NCBI RefSeq assembly: GCF_014174495.1
Contig: NZ_JACJHR010000004.1
Location: forward strand, 1-64,000
Direction of reading: 5' to 3'
Source: Amycolatopsis echigonensis
GTDB lineage: Bacteria > Actinomycetota > Actinomycetes > Mycobacteriales > Pseudonocardiaceae
DNA: 64,000 nt
Shown here: positions 42,965-50,954 of the stretch, piece after piece
How positions within the stretch are numbered: the stretch's first letter is position 1
How the letters are laid out: every line of letters begins with the position of its first letter
The notes under the pieces: generated by a model
Seen by the model: the letters and a program-made list of their open reading frames with translations, nothing else
The model's database searches: none
Told to the model about the DNA's origin: nothing
Made by a program: the position numbers and the translations under genes

Positions 42965-43930
42965 GTGACTCAACTACCCGACGTATCCGACCTGCTGCTG
43001 CTGACGGCCAGCGAAGTCGACGGCCTTCTCTCGGTGGAGGAGGCCGTCGATACGCAGCGTGCGGCGTTCACCGCATTGGCCGCGGGGCAAGCGTTCCTCG
43101 CGCCCCGGATCCTTTCCGAAGGGACCCATGGCGACACCGCGTTCGCTTACGTGGCAAGGCAATCTCTCGACGCGGGGGTGGTCGCGAAGATTGGTTGCGT
43201 CGTGCCCGCCAACGTCGCCCGCGGATTGCCGACCATTCACGCGATGGTAGTCGCCCTCGACGCAGTGACCGGGCGTCCCGCCGCGCTGGTGAACGGCGAG
43301 GCAGTCACGAAACTGCGCACGGTCGCTGCGTCGCTGCTGGCAGCCCAGACCCTTACCCCGCCGCCCGAGGCGGTGGCGGTCATCGGCTACGGAACCCAAG
43401 GTCGCGCGCACGCGGACGCGATCAGGCGCCGTTACCCCGGCGCCGAGGTTCGCGTGTGGGCGCCGCATCTGGAACCCGGCACCATTTCGGACCGGATCAC
43501 GGCGTGCCGGTCAGGTCGCGAGGCTGTCGCCGGTGCGGGCCTCGTGATCACTTGTACCACGAGCCTCACGCCGGTGCTGGAAGCGGACTGGCTCGCGGCC
43601 GGTGCGACGGTGATCAGCGTCGGCTCCTTCGGGCCGAACCGGCGCGAGGTCGGCGACGACATCGTTGCCCGGTCCGCCGTGGTCGTCGACGATGCCCCGA
43701 CTGCCCTCGAGCACGCAGGCCCGGTCAAGCACGCAATCGCCGCGGGCGTGCTCGGACTCGACCGGATCACGACTCTGGGGGAAGCGCTCACCCAGGGTTT
43801 CACGCGCCCGCCCGACGCGGAGTGGACCTACTACAACACCGTCGGCGTCGGAATTCAGGACGCCGCGGTCACCGCGGCGATTCTCGACCGCGCGAGCGGT
43901 GCCGGGGTGGGACGGCGGATCCCGTGGTGA
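42965..43930 (+). CDS. Ornithine cyclodeaminase / mu-crystallin family protein
   Basis: A 321-residue NAD(P)-binding protein of the OCD family, which includes ornithine cyclodeaminase, alanine dehydrogenase and ketimine reductases. Segments: LLLLTASEVDGLLSVEEAVD, GLPTIHAMVVALDAVTGRP, KLRTVAASLLAAQTL (the Lys-Leu-Arg-Thr region), VAVIGYGTQGRAHADAIRRR (Rossmann) and DDAPTALEHAG. GTG 42965 is chosen; TTG 42914 preceded by GGAGG is a good alternative. Divergent from the DUF917/HyuA operon and overlapping the DAO gene. It probably reduces or forms a cyclic imino acid. Confidence 0.83.
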   Translation: MTQLPDVSDLLLLTASEVDGLLSVEEAVDTQRAAFTALAAGQAFLAPRILSEGTHGDTAFAYVARQSLDAGVVAKIGCVVPANVARGLPTIHAMVVALDAVTGRPAALVNGEAVTKLRTVAASLLAAQTLTPPPEAVAVIGYGTQGRAHADAIRRRYPGAEVRVWAPHLEPGTISDRITACRSGREAVAGAGLVITCTTSLTPVLEADWLAAGATVISVGSFGPNRREVGDDIVARSAVVVDDAPTALEHAGPVKHAIAAGVLGLDRITTLGEALTQGFTRPPDAEWTYYNTVGVGIQDAAVTAAILDRASGAGVGRRIPW

Positions 43931-45189
43931 ACCGGCCGGACGTCACGGTTGTCGGCGCCGGCGCGGTCGGCCTCTCCACGGCTCTGTTCCTGGCTCAGGC
44001 CGGCGCGAGCGTGGAAGTCATCGACCGCGGCGGCATCGGTGCGGGCGCCTCGCGCAACAACGCGGGCTGGGTTGTGCCTTCGATGAGCGAGCCAGTGCCT
44101 TCTCCGGCAGCGCTTCGTGCCGCAGCGAAGTGGTTCGGCCGCAGAGAAGGCGCCCTCAAGATCGGACTGGAACCGTCCGCCGGGTACGTCTCTTTCCTTG
44201 CCCGCATGCTCTTCGCTGCCCGTCCCGCGGCCTATCGGCGGGGGCTGGCGGCGACCGCGTCGCTCGCGGTCGGCGCGGTCGCGGCATTCGACGAACTCGT
44301 CCGGCTCGGCGTGGACTTCGAGCGGCACGCCCGCGGCGTCCTGCTGCTCTTCGTCGAGGAGCACGGCATTCAGTCTCATCTCGACGACCTCACAGTCATG
44401 GAGAAGCTCGGCCTGCCGGGCGCGGAGTTGCTTGCCGGCAGGGAAGTCCGGGAGCTGGAGCCGGAGGCGGGCCAGGGCGTCGTCGGTGGCATTCTGTGCC
44501 GCGGCGACCAACACGTCGCCCCTTCTTCCCTGGTCGACGGATTGGCGGCCGCGTGCGCGCAAGCCGGTGTGCGGCTGCGTCTTCATGCCCCCGTGACGCA
44601 GATCGCCGAAGGCGTCGGGTGCGTGCGCCTGACCGCGGGCGGCGTCTCCTTGTCCACCGGTGCTTTGGTGCTGGCTGCCGGTGTCGGCACTCGCGCACTC
44701 ACCGCGATGGTGACGAAGCCGGTCCGCATCCGCGGCGGGAAGGGCTACGGATTCGACTACCGTCCAGCGCCGTTCACCCTCGGCCATGCCGTGTACCTGA
44801 GCGACCACAAGGTCGCCGTGACGCCGTTGGACCAGGGGATCCGTCTTGCCGGAACGATGGAGTTCGGGGCGGAGAACAGCGAGATCGATCACCGTCGCGC
44901 GGCCGGTGTCGCCAACGCGATGCGCGCGTACTTCCCCCGCTGGCCGGTCCGCGCTCCCCGGGCCTGGAGCGGGTTGCGACCCCTCACCCCGGACGGACTG
45001 CCGGTCGTCGGACGCCTGCCGACGCGGGCGCCGATCTACGTCGCGGCTGGCCACGCGATGCTCGGGATCACCCTCGGACCGATTACCGGGCAGCTGCTGA
45101 GCAGGCAGATCGTGACCGGCGAATCCGATCCGCTGCTCGCCCCGTTCGCCCCGGACCGGCACCGGCTGGCGCGGTCCAAGAGAGGCTGA
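43927..45189 (+). CDS. FAD-dependent D-amino-acid dehydrogenase-like oxidoreductase (DadA-like)
   Basis: A 420-residue DAO-family flavoprotein: FAD-binding VVGAGAVGLSTALFLAQAGA, acidic strand end VIDRGG, RNNAGWVVPSMSEPVPSP as in DadA, and WSGLRPLTPDGLPVVGRLP with AGHAMLGITLGPITGQLLS at the C-terminus. It would oxidise a D-amino acid or secondary amine to the imino acid. GTG overlaps the OCD stop (GTGA), so the two enzymes are coupled: one handles amines, the other imines. Confidence 0.87.
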   Translation: MNRPDVTVVGAGAVGLSTALFLAQAGASVEVIDRGGIGAGASRNNAGWVVPSMSEPVPSPAALRAAAKWFGRREGALKIGLEPSAGYVSFLARMLFAARPAAYRRGLAATASLAVGAVAAFDELVRLGVDFERHARGVLLLFVEEHGIQSHLDDLTVMEKLGLPGAELLAGREVRELEPEAGQGVVGGILCRGDQHVAPSSLVDGLAAACAQAGVRLRLHAPVTQIAEGVGCVRLTAGGVSLSTGALVLAAGVGTRALTAMVTKPVRIRGGKGYGFDYRPAPFTLGHAVYLSDHKVAVTPLDQGIRLAGTMEFGAENSEIDHRRAAGVANAMRAYFPRWPVRAPRAWSGLRPLTPDGLPVVGRLPTRAPIYVAAGHAMLGITLGPITGQLLSRQIVTGESDPLLAPFAPDRHRLARSKRG

Positions 45190-45316
45190 TCCCACGCACC
45201 TCGCCGGCAGCGGCCACCCGGCTGAAGTGCCGGGATGCCTGGGCGCTCCCTCGTCGCGGAGTGACTGGCCGGGCAGGTGAGCCGCCGAGAGAGGACGCTT
45301 GTGGGTACGCGCAGCC

Positions 45317-45335
45317 ATTGTGCGGAACGCACAAT
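45317..45335. promoter_or_regulatory. Inverted repeat ATTGTGCG-N3-CGCACAAT, candidate PucR operator
   Basis: Perfect 8-bp arms with a 3-base spacer, about 90 bp upstream of the DUF917-pucR operon. A related half-site (TGTGCGAAC) lies at about 49577, upstream of the MFS gene transcribed toward PucR. It may be the binding site of the PucR regulator. Confidence 0.5.
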
Positions 45336-45423
45336 AATCCGGATTCCGGTTGAGCAGATTGCTGGTCGCCGGGCTTACGGTGTCCTCGTAATCTTCGGAT
45401 CGTCGCCCGGGGAAGGACGTGCC

Positions 45424-46500
45424 ATGAGGCAGCTCGGCAAACCGGAGTTGGACGAGTTGACGCTCGGCGCCACGTTGCTGGGCAACGGCGGCGGGGGAGA
45501 CCCGGCCCTCGCGAGGCTCATCGCGGAGCAGGCCATCGACGACTACGGGCCGGTCACCGTCGCCAAACTCGACGAGTTCCCGGACGACGCGCAGCTGGTC
45601 ACGGTCGGGGTAGTGGGCGCGTCCACGGCCATCGTCGAGAAAATCCCCGCCGGCCGGGAGTTCATCGCCGCGGTGCGCGCTCTCTCGTCGTACCTCGGCC
45701 GCAAGGTCGACGGCATCATGCCGGTCGAGGCAGGCGGGATGAACACGCTGATCCCGCTGGCGGTGGCCGTCGAACTGGGCGTTCCTTGCGTGGACGCGGA
45801 CGGGATGCGACGCACTTTCCCGCAGATCGAGATGACCACGTTCACCCTCGGCGGCATCAGCGCGTCCCCGATGAGCCTCGCGGACGAGAAGGGCAACAAG
45901 ATCACCTTCGAGGCGATCACGAACCAGGTGGGCGAACGACTGGTCCGCGGCTCGGCGATGATGCTCGGGCTGGCGAACGCCTTGGCCTCGTACCCGATGA
46001 CCGTCGCCCAGGCGAAGGCGACCGCGATCCCCGACTCGCTGGAGTACTGCAGCACGATCGGCCGGTTGCTGCGCGCGATCCAGCGCCGGGAGAACGGCGC
46101 GTGGCAGGAGTTCCTCGAGTTCACCGGAGGCCGGAAGGTCTTCGAGGGGAAGATCATCGACCTGGACCGGCGGACGACGACCGGCTTCGCCCGCGGCACG
46201 GTGACGATCGAGGGGTTCGTCGATCCGACCTGCACGATGCGGATCGAGATGCAGAACGAGCTTCTGCTCGCGATCGAGGACGGGCTCCCCGTCGTGACGC
46301 CGCCCGATCTCATCTGCATGCTCGACCACGACACGGCGGAACCGGTCACCACGGAGTCGCTGAGCTACGGCGAGCGGGTCACGGTGCTGGGCTTGCCTTG
46401 TGCCGAACAGTGGAACCGCGAAGGGTTCCTCGACGTGGTCGGGCCTGCCGCCTTCGGTTACTACGTCGATTTCGCTCCGCTGAACGGGACGATTCGATGA
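45424..46500 (+). CDS. DUF917 protein (S-methyl-thiohydantoin desulfurase family), copy 2
   Basis: A 358-residue paralogue of the protein at 41736-42803, sharing long identical runs such as MPVE-GGMNTLIPLAVA, GVPCVDADGMRR, FPQIEMTTFTL, SASPMSLADEKGN and KIIDLDRRTTTGFARGTVT. Two such close copies 2.6 kb apart on opposite strands suggest duplication with specialisation, or a heteromeric pair. ATG 45424 follows GGGGAAGGA. The stop overlaps the pucR start (ATGA), so enzyme and regulator are made together. Confidence 0.86.
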   Translation: MRQLGKPELDELTLGATLLGNGGGGDPALARLIAEQAIDDYGPVTVAKLDEFPDDAQLVTVGVVGASTAIVEKIPAGREFIAAVRALSSYLGRKVDGIMPVEAGGMNTLIPLAVAVELGVPCVDADGMRRTFPQIEMTTFTLGGISASPMSLADEKGNKITFEAITNQVGERLVRGSAMMLGLANALASYPMTVAQAKATAIPDSLEYCSTIGRLLRAIQRRENGAWQEFLEFTGGRKVFEGKIIDLDRRTTTGFARGTVTIEGFVDPTCTMRIEMQNELLLAIEDGLPVVTPPDLICMLDHDTAEPVTTESLSYGERVTVLGLPCAEQWNREGFLDVVGPAAFGYYVDFAPLNGTIR

Positions 46501-48107
46501 ATGGGGATGCCGGAAGCGGCACCGTCGCATCGCAGCGCGATCCGGACGGACCGGGCGTCTGTCTCGGCGAGGTGCTCAGGTGGGGCCGGCTGGCCGCGGC
46601 CACTCTCCTCGGTGGCGAGTCCGCCCTCGACCGGCGTGCGACCCGCGTGCTGATCGCTCCTGCCGGACGTTCGCGCGAAGGCGGCTTTGCCGGCGCCATC
46701 GTCCTGCTGGACGGTCGTGAACTCGCTCTCGACACGTACTTGGTGGACGTCACCCTGCGCTGGATGGGCGAGGCAGGCGCGATCATGCTCGTTGTCGTTT
46801 CTCCGGAACAGCCGCCGGGCATCGCCAGCTGCCGTCTGGCCGACCGCAGCGGGGTCGCGCTGGTCGAGACCGACGACACTGTACTCGAGCTGGCCGACGC
46901 GCTGAGGGAGCTGGTCGAAGCGCCGCAACGCGTGCTGGCCAGGGTGATCGTGGACGCGGTGGACAAGCTGGCCCATCTGTCCCCCAGCAGCGGGGTCGCG
47001 GGCGTCCTGGACGTCGTGCGGCAGGCTCTCGGCGCGCAGGTGTCGCTCGTCGCCGCGGAGGGCGAGCTGCTCGCCGGGGATCCTCTGACGCCGCCCTTGC
47101 TCCGCAAAGACCAGGTCAACGTCCAACTGTCCACTGTGGTCGGCACAACCCACCGCGTCACCCAGCCGGTGACGCTGGCCAGCGGCGAACGGCCGAGCTT
47201 CTGGATCGTCGCCGAGCTGGAGGCGCCGGGCGAGGTGCGCACCAGCGCGGCCCGGTCGTTGCTGAAGATCGGCAGCAGTTACGTCGCCAATCGGCTGATT
47301 TCTGACCGGCTCGAACAGGAACGCGACGCCCGCGCTCGTCTCGGCGTGCTCAACGCCATCATCGCCACCGCCGGCCGCCCGTCCGCAGCGCTGGTACAGC
47401 AGGTCGCCACGCTAGGGTGGATCACCGACGGCTGGGCCACCGCCGTGCATCTGCGGATCGCCGGGCCCGTCGACTCGATGCAGATCCTGGCGCTCACCGA
47501 TCCGGTGCGGGCGCTCTTGGCGGAGGCCGGCTTCGACGGTCCCCTCGTCGAACGCTCCGACGGATGGACGACCTGGACCGTACGGCTTGTGGAGCCACCG
47601 GCCGCGAGTTTCGCGCACGACACCGCGGCGGTCCGCCAGGCAGTACGACGTTTTCTGGAAAAACGGGACCACCTCAGGGTTTATGCCGGGATCGGCCGGC
47701 CGTATCTCGGACTGCAGGGACTGAAACGCAGCCTGGCCGAAGCCCACGAGGCGATGACTATCGCCCAGGGGGCCGGATCCCGCAGCGGCGTGCAGCACAT
47801 CGACGAGGTCGGCCTGCAACGGATCTTGGTCGGCTGGTACAGCTCCGAGGAGTCCCGCGACCTCGCGCGCAGCCTGCTGCGCCCGGTGCTCGAGATCGAC
47901 CGGCAAGAGGAGCTGCTCAGCACCCTCGAAGTGTTCCTGGACAACGAGTCCTCTCCGACCGTGACGGCCGAAATCCTCGGAGTCCATCGCAACACCGTCG
48001 TGAACCGGATCTCCCGGGCGAAGAGCGTGCTGTCCGCGGATCTCGACGACCCGGACGAGCGGCTCGCGGTCCAGCTCGCGTGTCGATTGGCGAAGCTGCG
48101 CGGCTGA
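46497..48107 (+). CDS. PucR-family transcriptional regulator
   Basis: A 536-residue regulator with a PucR-type architecture: N-terminal sensor region (about 1-150, starting with VCLGEVLRWGRLAAATLLGG), central region, and C-terminal PucR HTH (VTAEILGVHRNTVVNRISRA followed by AVQLACRLAKL). The family controls purine, amino-acid and related nitrogen catabolism. Overlap with the DUF917 gene and the nearby palindrome at 45317 suggest it governs the hydantoin-like operons on both sides. A long upstream frame exists, but the ATGA-coupled ATG is the natural start. Confidence 0.86.
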   Translation: MNGDAGSGTVASQRDPDGPGVCLGEVLRWGRLAAATLLGGESALDRRATRVLIAPAGRSREGGFAGAIVLLDGRELALDTYLVDVTLRWMGEAGAIMLVVVSPEQPPGIASCRLADRSGVALVETDDTVLELADALRELVEAPQRVLARVIVDAVDKLAHLSPSSGVAGVLDVVRQALGAQVSLVAAEGELLAGDPLTPPLLRKDQVNVQLSTVVGTTHRVTQPVTLASGERPSFWIVAELEAPGEVRTSAARSLLKIGSSYVANRLISDRLEQERDARARLGVLNAIIATAGRPSAALVQQVATLGWITDGWATAVHLRIAGPVDSMQILALTDPVRALLAEAGFDGPLVERSDGWTTWTVRLVEPPAASFAHDTAAVRQAVRRFLEKRDHLRVYAGIGRPYLGLQGLKRSLAEAHEAMTIAQGAGSRSGVQHIDEVGLQRILVGWYSSEESRDLARSLLRPVLEIDRQEELLSTLEVFLDNESSPTVTAEILGVHRNTVVNRISRAKSVLSADLDDPDERLAVQLACRLAKLRG

Positions 48108-48111
48108 GGAC

Positions 48112-48156
48112 GAGCCTGTCACCGCACTCGCCGGGAGGCAGTGCGGTGACAGGCTC
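48112..48156. terminator. Bidirectional terminator between pucR and MFS genes
   Basis: Perfect 17-bp inverted repeat GAGCCTGTCACCGCACT / AGTGCGGTGACAGGCTC with an 11-base loop, exactly between two convergent genes. Confidence 0.8.
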
Positions 48157-48180
48157 ACAGTGCTGTATCGCGTGCGACCG

Positions 48181-49545
48181 CTACGCGAGCTCCCGCCCTT
48201 CCGTTTCGGGTATCACCACGGCGAAAACTGCTGTCGCGACGAGGAAAAGGTCGATGAAAAGAACAGTCGAGGAGAATCCGCTCGCGTGTGCCAGGAGAAT
48301 CCCGACCACGCTGGGCGCGATCGTGTTCGCGACGCGCTGGCCGCAGAAGCCGACGCTGTAGCCCAAGCCCCGTACCGGCGACGGATAGATCTCGCCGACC
48401 CAGGTGTCCCAAACCCCCCATGCGCCAAGGCTGAAGAACGACAACACGAAGCTGCCGATGTACAACTCGGCAAGCGTACTGGCGTTCGCGAAGTAGAATC
48501 CGCCGGCCGCGGCAGCGAGGACGTAGCCGACGAAGATCTTTTTGCGGCCGTACCTGCCGGTGAGCCAGGAAGCGCTGACGTACCCGGGAATCATGAACAC
48601 CGCGCTGATCGCGGCGAACCCCAGGCTCGAGGATGCGGACAGACCGCGCTGTTCGAGCAGGGTCGGCAGCCACGTCTGCAGGCCCCAGTATCCCCAGGAG
48701 AACAGGAAATTCACGACCAGCTGCAAAACAGTGATCCGGCCGAGCCGTCCCCGGAACAGTGCCGCGAACGAACCCGCCCGCACCTCGGGGACGGACAAGG
48801 ACTGCGCGCTGAGGTTCTCCGCGTCCGCGGCGCCGAGCCGCCGCAGGGTCGTCAGCGCCTCGTCCTGGCGGCCGCGCTGGACGAGCCAGTACGGGGACTC
48901 CGGCACCCAACGGCGGATGACGAGCACCCACAGGCTGGCGACCGCGCTCGCGATGATGACGCCGCGCCATTCGTGCGTGCCGAGCAGCGCGGTGATGCCG
49001 ACGGCGAGGAGCATGCCGAGCGGCCAGCCCGCTGCCAGGTACACGGTGAGCCGGCCGCGATGCCGTACCGGCAGCAGCTCTTCGAAGTAGGGGAACGTGA
49101 TGGTCAGGATGCCGGCGAAAAGGAAACCCGCCACGGCCCGCGTCACGAGAAGCATTTCGTAATTGGGGGAGAAGCTGCCGACCAGGGTGACTACGCCGTA
49201 CCCGGCGAGACTCCACGTGCAGGTCGCGCGCCTGCCGATCCGGTCGGAAATCGGCCCCCAGGCGAGGGCTCCGGGGATCATGCCGAAGAAGAGCGCGGAG
49301 ATGACGAGTCCCAACTGCGCTGCGGTGACGCGCAGTCCGGCCTCCACCGCGGGGGCGATGTAGGTCAGGCTCAGCATTTCCCACGACTCGATGGCGAGAG
49401 CGGCGTAGAGTGCGATTCCGATCTTGATGTGGACCCGCGACAGCGGCATCCGGTGGAACATGGACCCGACTGAGACGGTCGCGGCTGATCTGCCCAACGC
49501 CTCTGTCGACGGGGCGCGGGTTCGGCCCGCTTCTTCGCTGCTCAT
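48181..49545 (-). CDS. MFS transporter (sugar/organic acid type)
   Basis: A 454-residue 12-helix major facilitator: LYAALAIESWEMLSLTYIAP in helix 1, GPISDRIGRRATCTWSLAG for the loop 2-3 motif, and PESPYWLVQRGRQDEALTTL before the central loop, a pattern of sugar-porter/organic-acid symporters. ATG 49545 follows GGAGG; the frame extends to 49602. Likely importer for the substrate of the hydantoin-like cluster, complementing the NCS1 permease. Confidence 0.87.
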   Translation of the reverse strand: MSSEEAGRTRAPSTEALGRSAATVSVGSMFHRMPLSRVHIKIGIALYAALAIESWEMLSLTYIAPAVEAGLRVTAAQLGLVISALFFGMIPGALAWGPISDRIGRRATCTWSLAGYGVVTLVGSFSPNYEMLLVTRAVAGFLFAGILTITFPYFEELLPVRHRGRLTVYLAAGWPLGMLLAVGITALLGTHEWRGVIIASAVASLWVLVIRRWVPESPYWLVQRGRQDEALTTLRRLGAADAENLSAQSLSVPEVRAGSFAALFRGRLGRITVLQLVVNFLFSWGYWGLQTWLPTLLEQRGLSASSSLGFAAISAVFMIPGYVSASWLTGRYGRKKIFVGYVLAAAAGGFYFANASTLAELYIGSFVLSFFSLGAWGVWDTWVGEIYPSPVRGLGYSVGFCGQRVANTIAPSVVGILLAHASGFSSTVLFIDLFLVATAVFAVVIPETEGRELA

Positions 49546-49689
49546 CGGACGACCTCCGGGCGGACGGCTTGAGAAGTGTGCGAACTGTAGGCACCCGGTC
49601 ATTCAGCCGACGATGTGCTGTGCGCACTGCTCGAGCAGCCCGGCTTGGGCGATGCGTCCAATCCCGGCGGGGCGAAGATCGGAATACGC

Positions 49690-50110
49690 GCGGGGTCGCC
49701 CCCGAATCGTGAGCCTGCGTGACACTCAGCGTTCCTCCGATCAACAGGTCACGGACGCGGTTGAGCCGCATCTCCTTCGCGAACTGGTACGGCGATTTCC
49801 CCGTCACCTCACAGAAGAGGTGCGAAAACGCCGACGGGCTGAGCGAAACCCGTTACGCCATATCGGTCACCGTCAGCGGCTCGGACGTGTTGTCCTGCAC
49901 GTAGGAGACGACCTCTCTAACCGGGTTGCGCGCCACCACCGCGATTTCCAGCAGCCGCGGGTACTGCTCAGTTGCCGGATCCGGTACACCATCTCGGCCC
50001 GGTAGATCGGCGCCACCACCCGGCGGTCCGCACCGGTTCCCGTCGCCTGGTGAGTGGTAGCGACGTGCGGCACCGGGGCCACCAGCGCGGTCGACCCGAT
50101 CGACGCGATC
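49690..50110 (-). pseudogene. AraC-family regulator remnant
   Basis: Minus-strand pieces in AraC order: RRVVAPIYRAEMVYRIRQL (end of the sensor domain), then in another frame EVVSYVQDNTSEPLTVTDMA followed by an in-frame stop, SLSPSAFSHLF, and TGKSPYQFAKEMRLNRVRDL with LLIGGTLSV of the HTH. The C-terminal second HTH half is gone. At least one frameshift and one stop make it non-functional. It lies upstream of the MFS gene, which it may once have controlled. Confidence 0.65.
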
Positions 50111-50231
50111 GCTGACCTATACCTGTGGCTGCACGTCGCTCACAGGCGGATCCGGGACATGCCGATGACCACGGGGTGCCTGCGGGGGGTGCCCGGAGGA
50201 CGGGTGCGGGCGGCGGCCCTGTCATCATGAG

Positions 50232-50843
50232 ATGGTGAGTTCCAAGACGTCGGCGGGGCGAAGCGAGACCAAGGCGACCGTGAGCCCGGGTGCGGTTCGG
50301 GAGGCCGCGCTGACGTTGTTCGCCGAGCGGGGGTACCACGGCACCGCACTGAGCCAGATCGCGGACGTCTTGGGCATCCGCACGCCGAGCCTCTACAACC
50401 ACATGAAGTCGAAGCAGGACCTGCTGCGGGACATCATCGCCGACACCACCGAGCAGGTGTGGGCGGATTACGAGCAGGCGGTGCACAGCGTCGGCGACGT
50501 GGTGGAACGGCTGCGTCGGGCAGCGCGTGTCTATGCATTGCGGCACGCCACCCACCGCCGTGAGGCGATCATCGTCAACCGCGACGTCGACAGCTTGGAA
50601 GAACCAGTGCGCTCGGAGGTGCTCGAGCTGCGCCGCCGCCATGCCGGTGCCATCCGCGACCTCATCGAGGAGGGCGTCCGCGAAGGCCGGTTCACAGAAC
50701 CGGAGCCCACCTTGGCCGCATTCGGCATCCTCGAAATGTGCGTGAGCATCGCCCGGTGGTTCCGGGAGGACGGCCCGCAGTCGGCCGAAGCCGTCGCCGA
50801 AACCTACAGCCGCTATGCGCTCCGCGTCGCCGGCCTGAGCTGA
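50232..50843 (+). CDS. TetR-family regulator, copy 1 (operon-flanking)
   Basis: A 203-residue TetR regulator: HTH in LFAERGYHGTALSQIADVLG and IRTPSLYNHMKSKQDLLRDI, then the ligand domain (YALRHATHRREAIIVNRDVD, MCVSIARWFREDGPQSAE). It closely resembles the TetR at 62206-62841 at the other end of the operon. Both belong to the group that controls acyl-CoA and aromatic acid catabolism with tetracycline-repressor C-terminal KstR2-like domains. Candidate operators ACTAA-N6-TTAGT follow immediately. ATG 50232; GTG 50235 is possible. Confidence 0.88.
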   Translation: MVSSKTSAGRSETKATVSPGAVREAALTLFAERGYHGTALSQIADVLGIRTPSLYNHMKSKQDLLRDIIADTTEQVWADYEQAVHSVGDVVERLRRAARVYALRHATHRREAIIVNRDVDSLEEPVRSEVLELRRRHAGAIRDLIEEGVREGRFTEPEPTLAAFGILEMCVSIARWFREDGPQSAEAVAETYSRYALRVAGLS

Positions 50844-50911
50844 CCGGCCCTCGGTCCGACTCTCCCGGCCGACCCCTTGTGCAGTGAGAAGGGCAGCGCT
50901 ACCCTCTCAAA

Positions 50912-50927
50912 ACTAACGAGCATTAGT
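50912..50927. promoter_or_regulatory. TetR-type operator copy 1 (ACTAA-N6-TTAGT)
   Basis: Inverted repeat ACTAACGAGCATTAGT, 28 bp before the acyl-CoA ligase start, in a region of unusually high AT content. TetR regulators of fatty-acid and steroid catabolism bind similar ACTAACG-containing palindromes. Confidence 0.65.
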
Positions 50928-50954
50928 TAGTAACTTGTCCCGTCAGGAGTGCTC

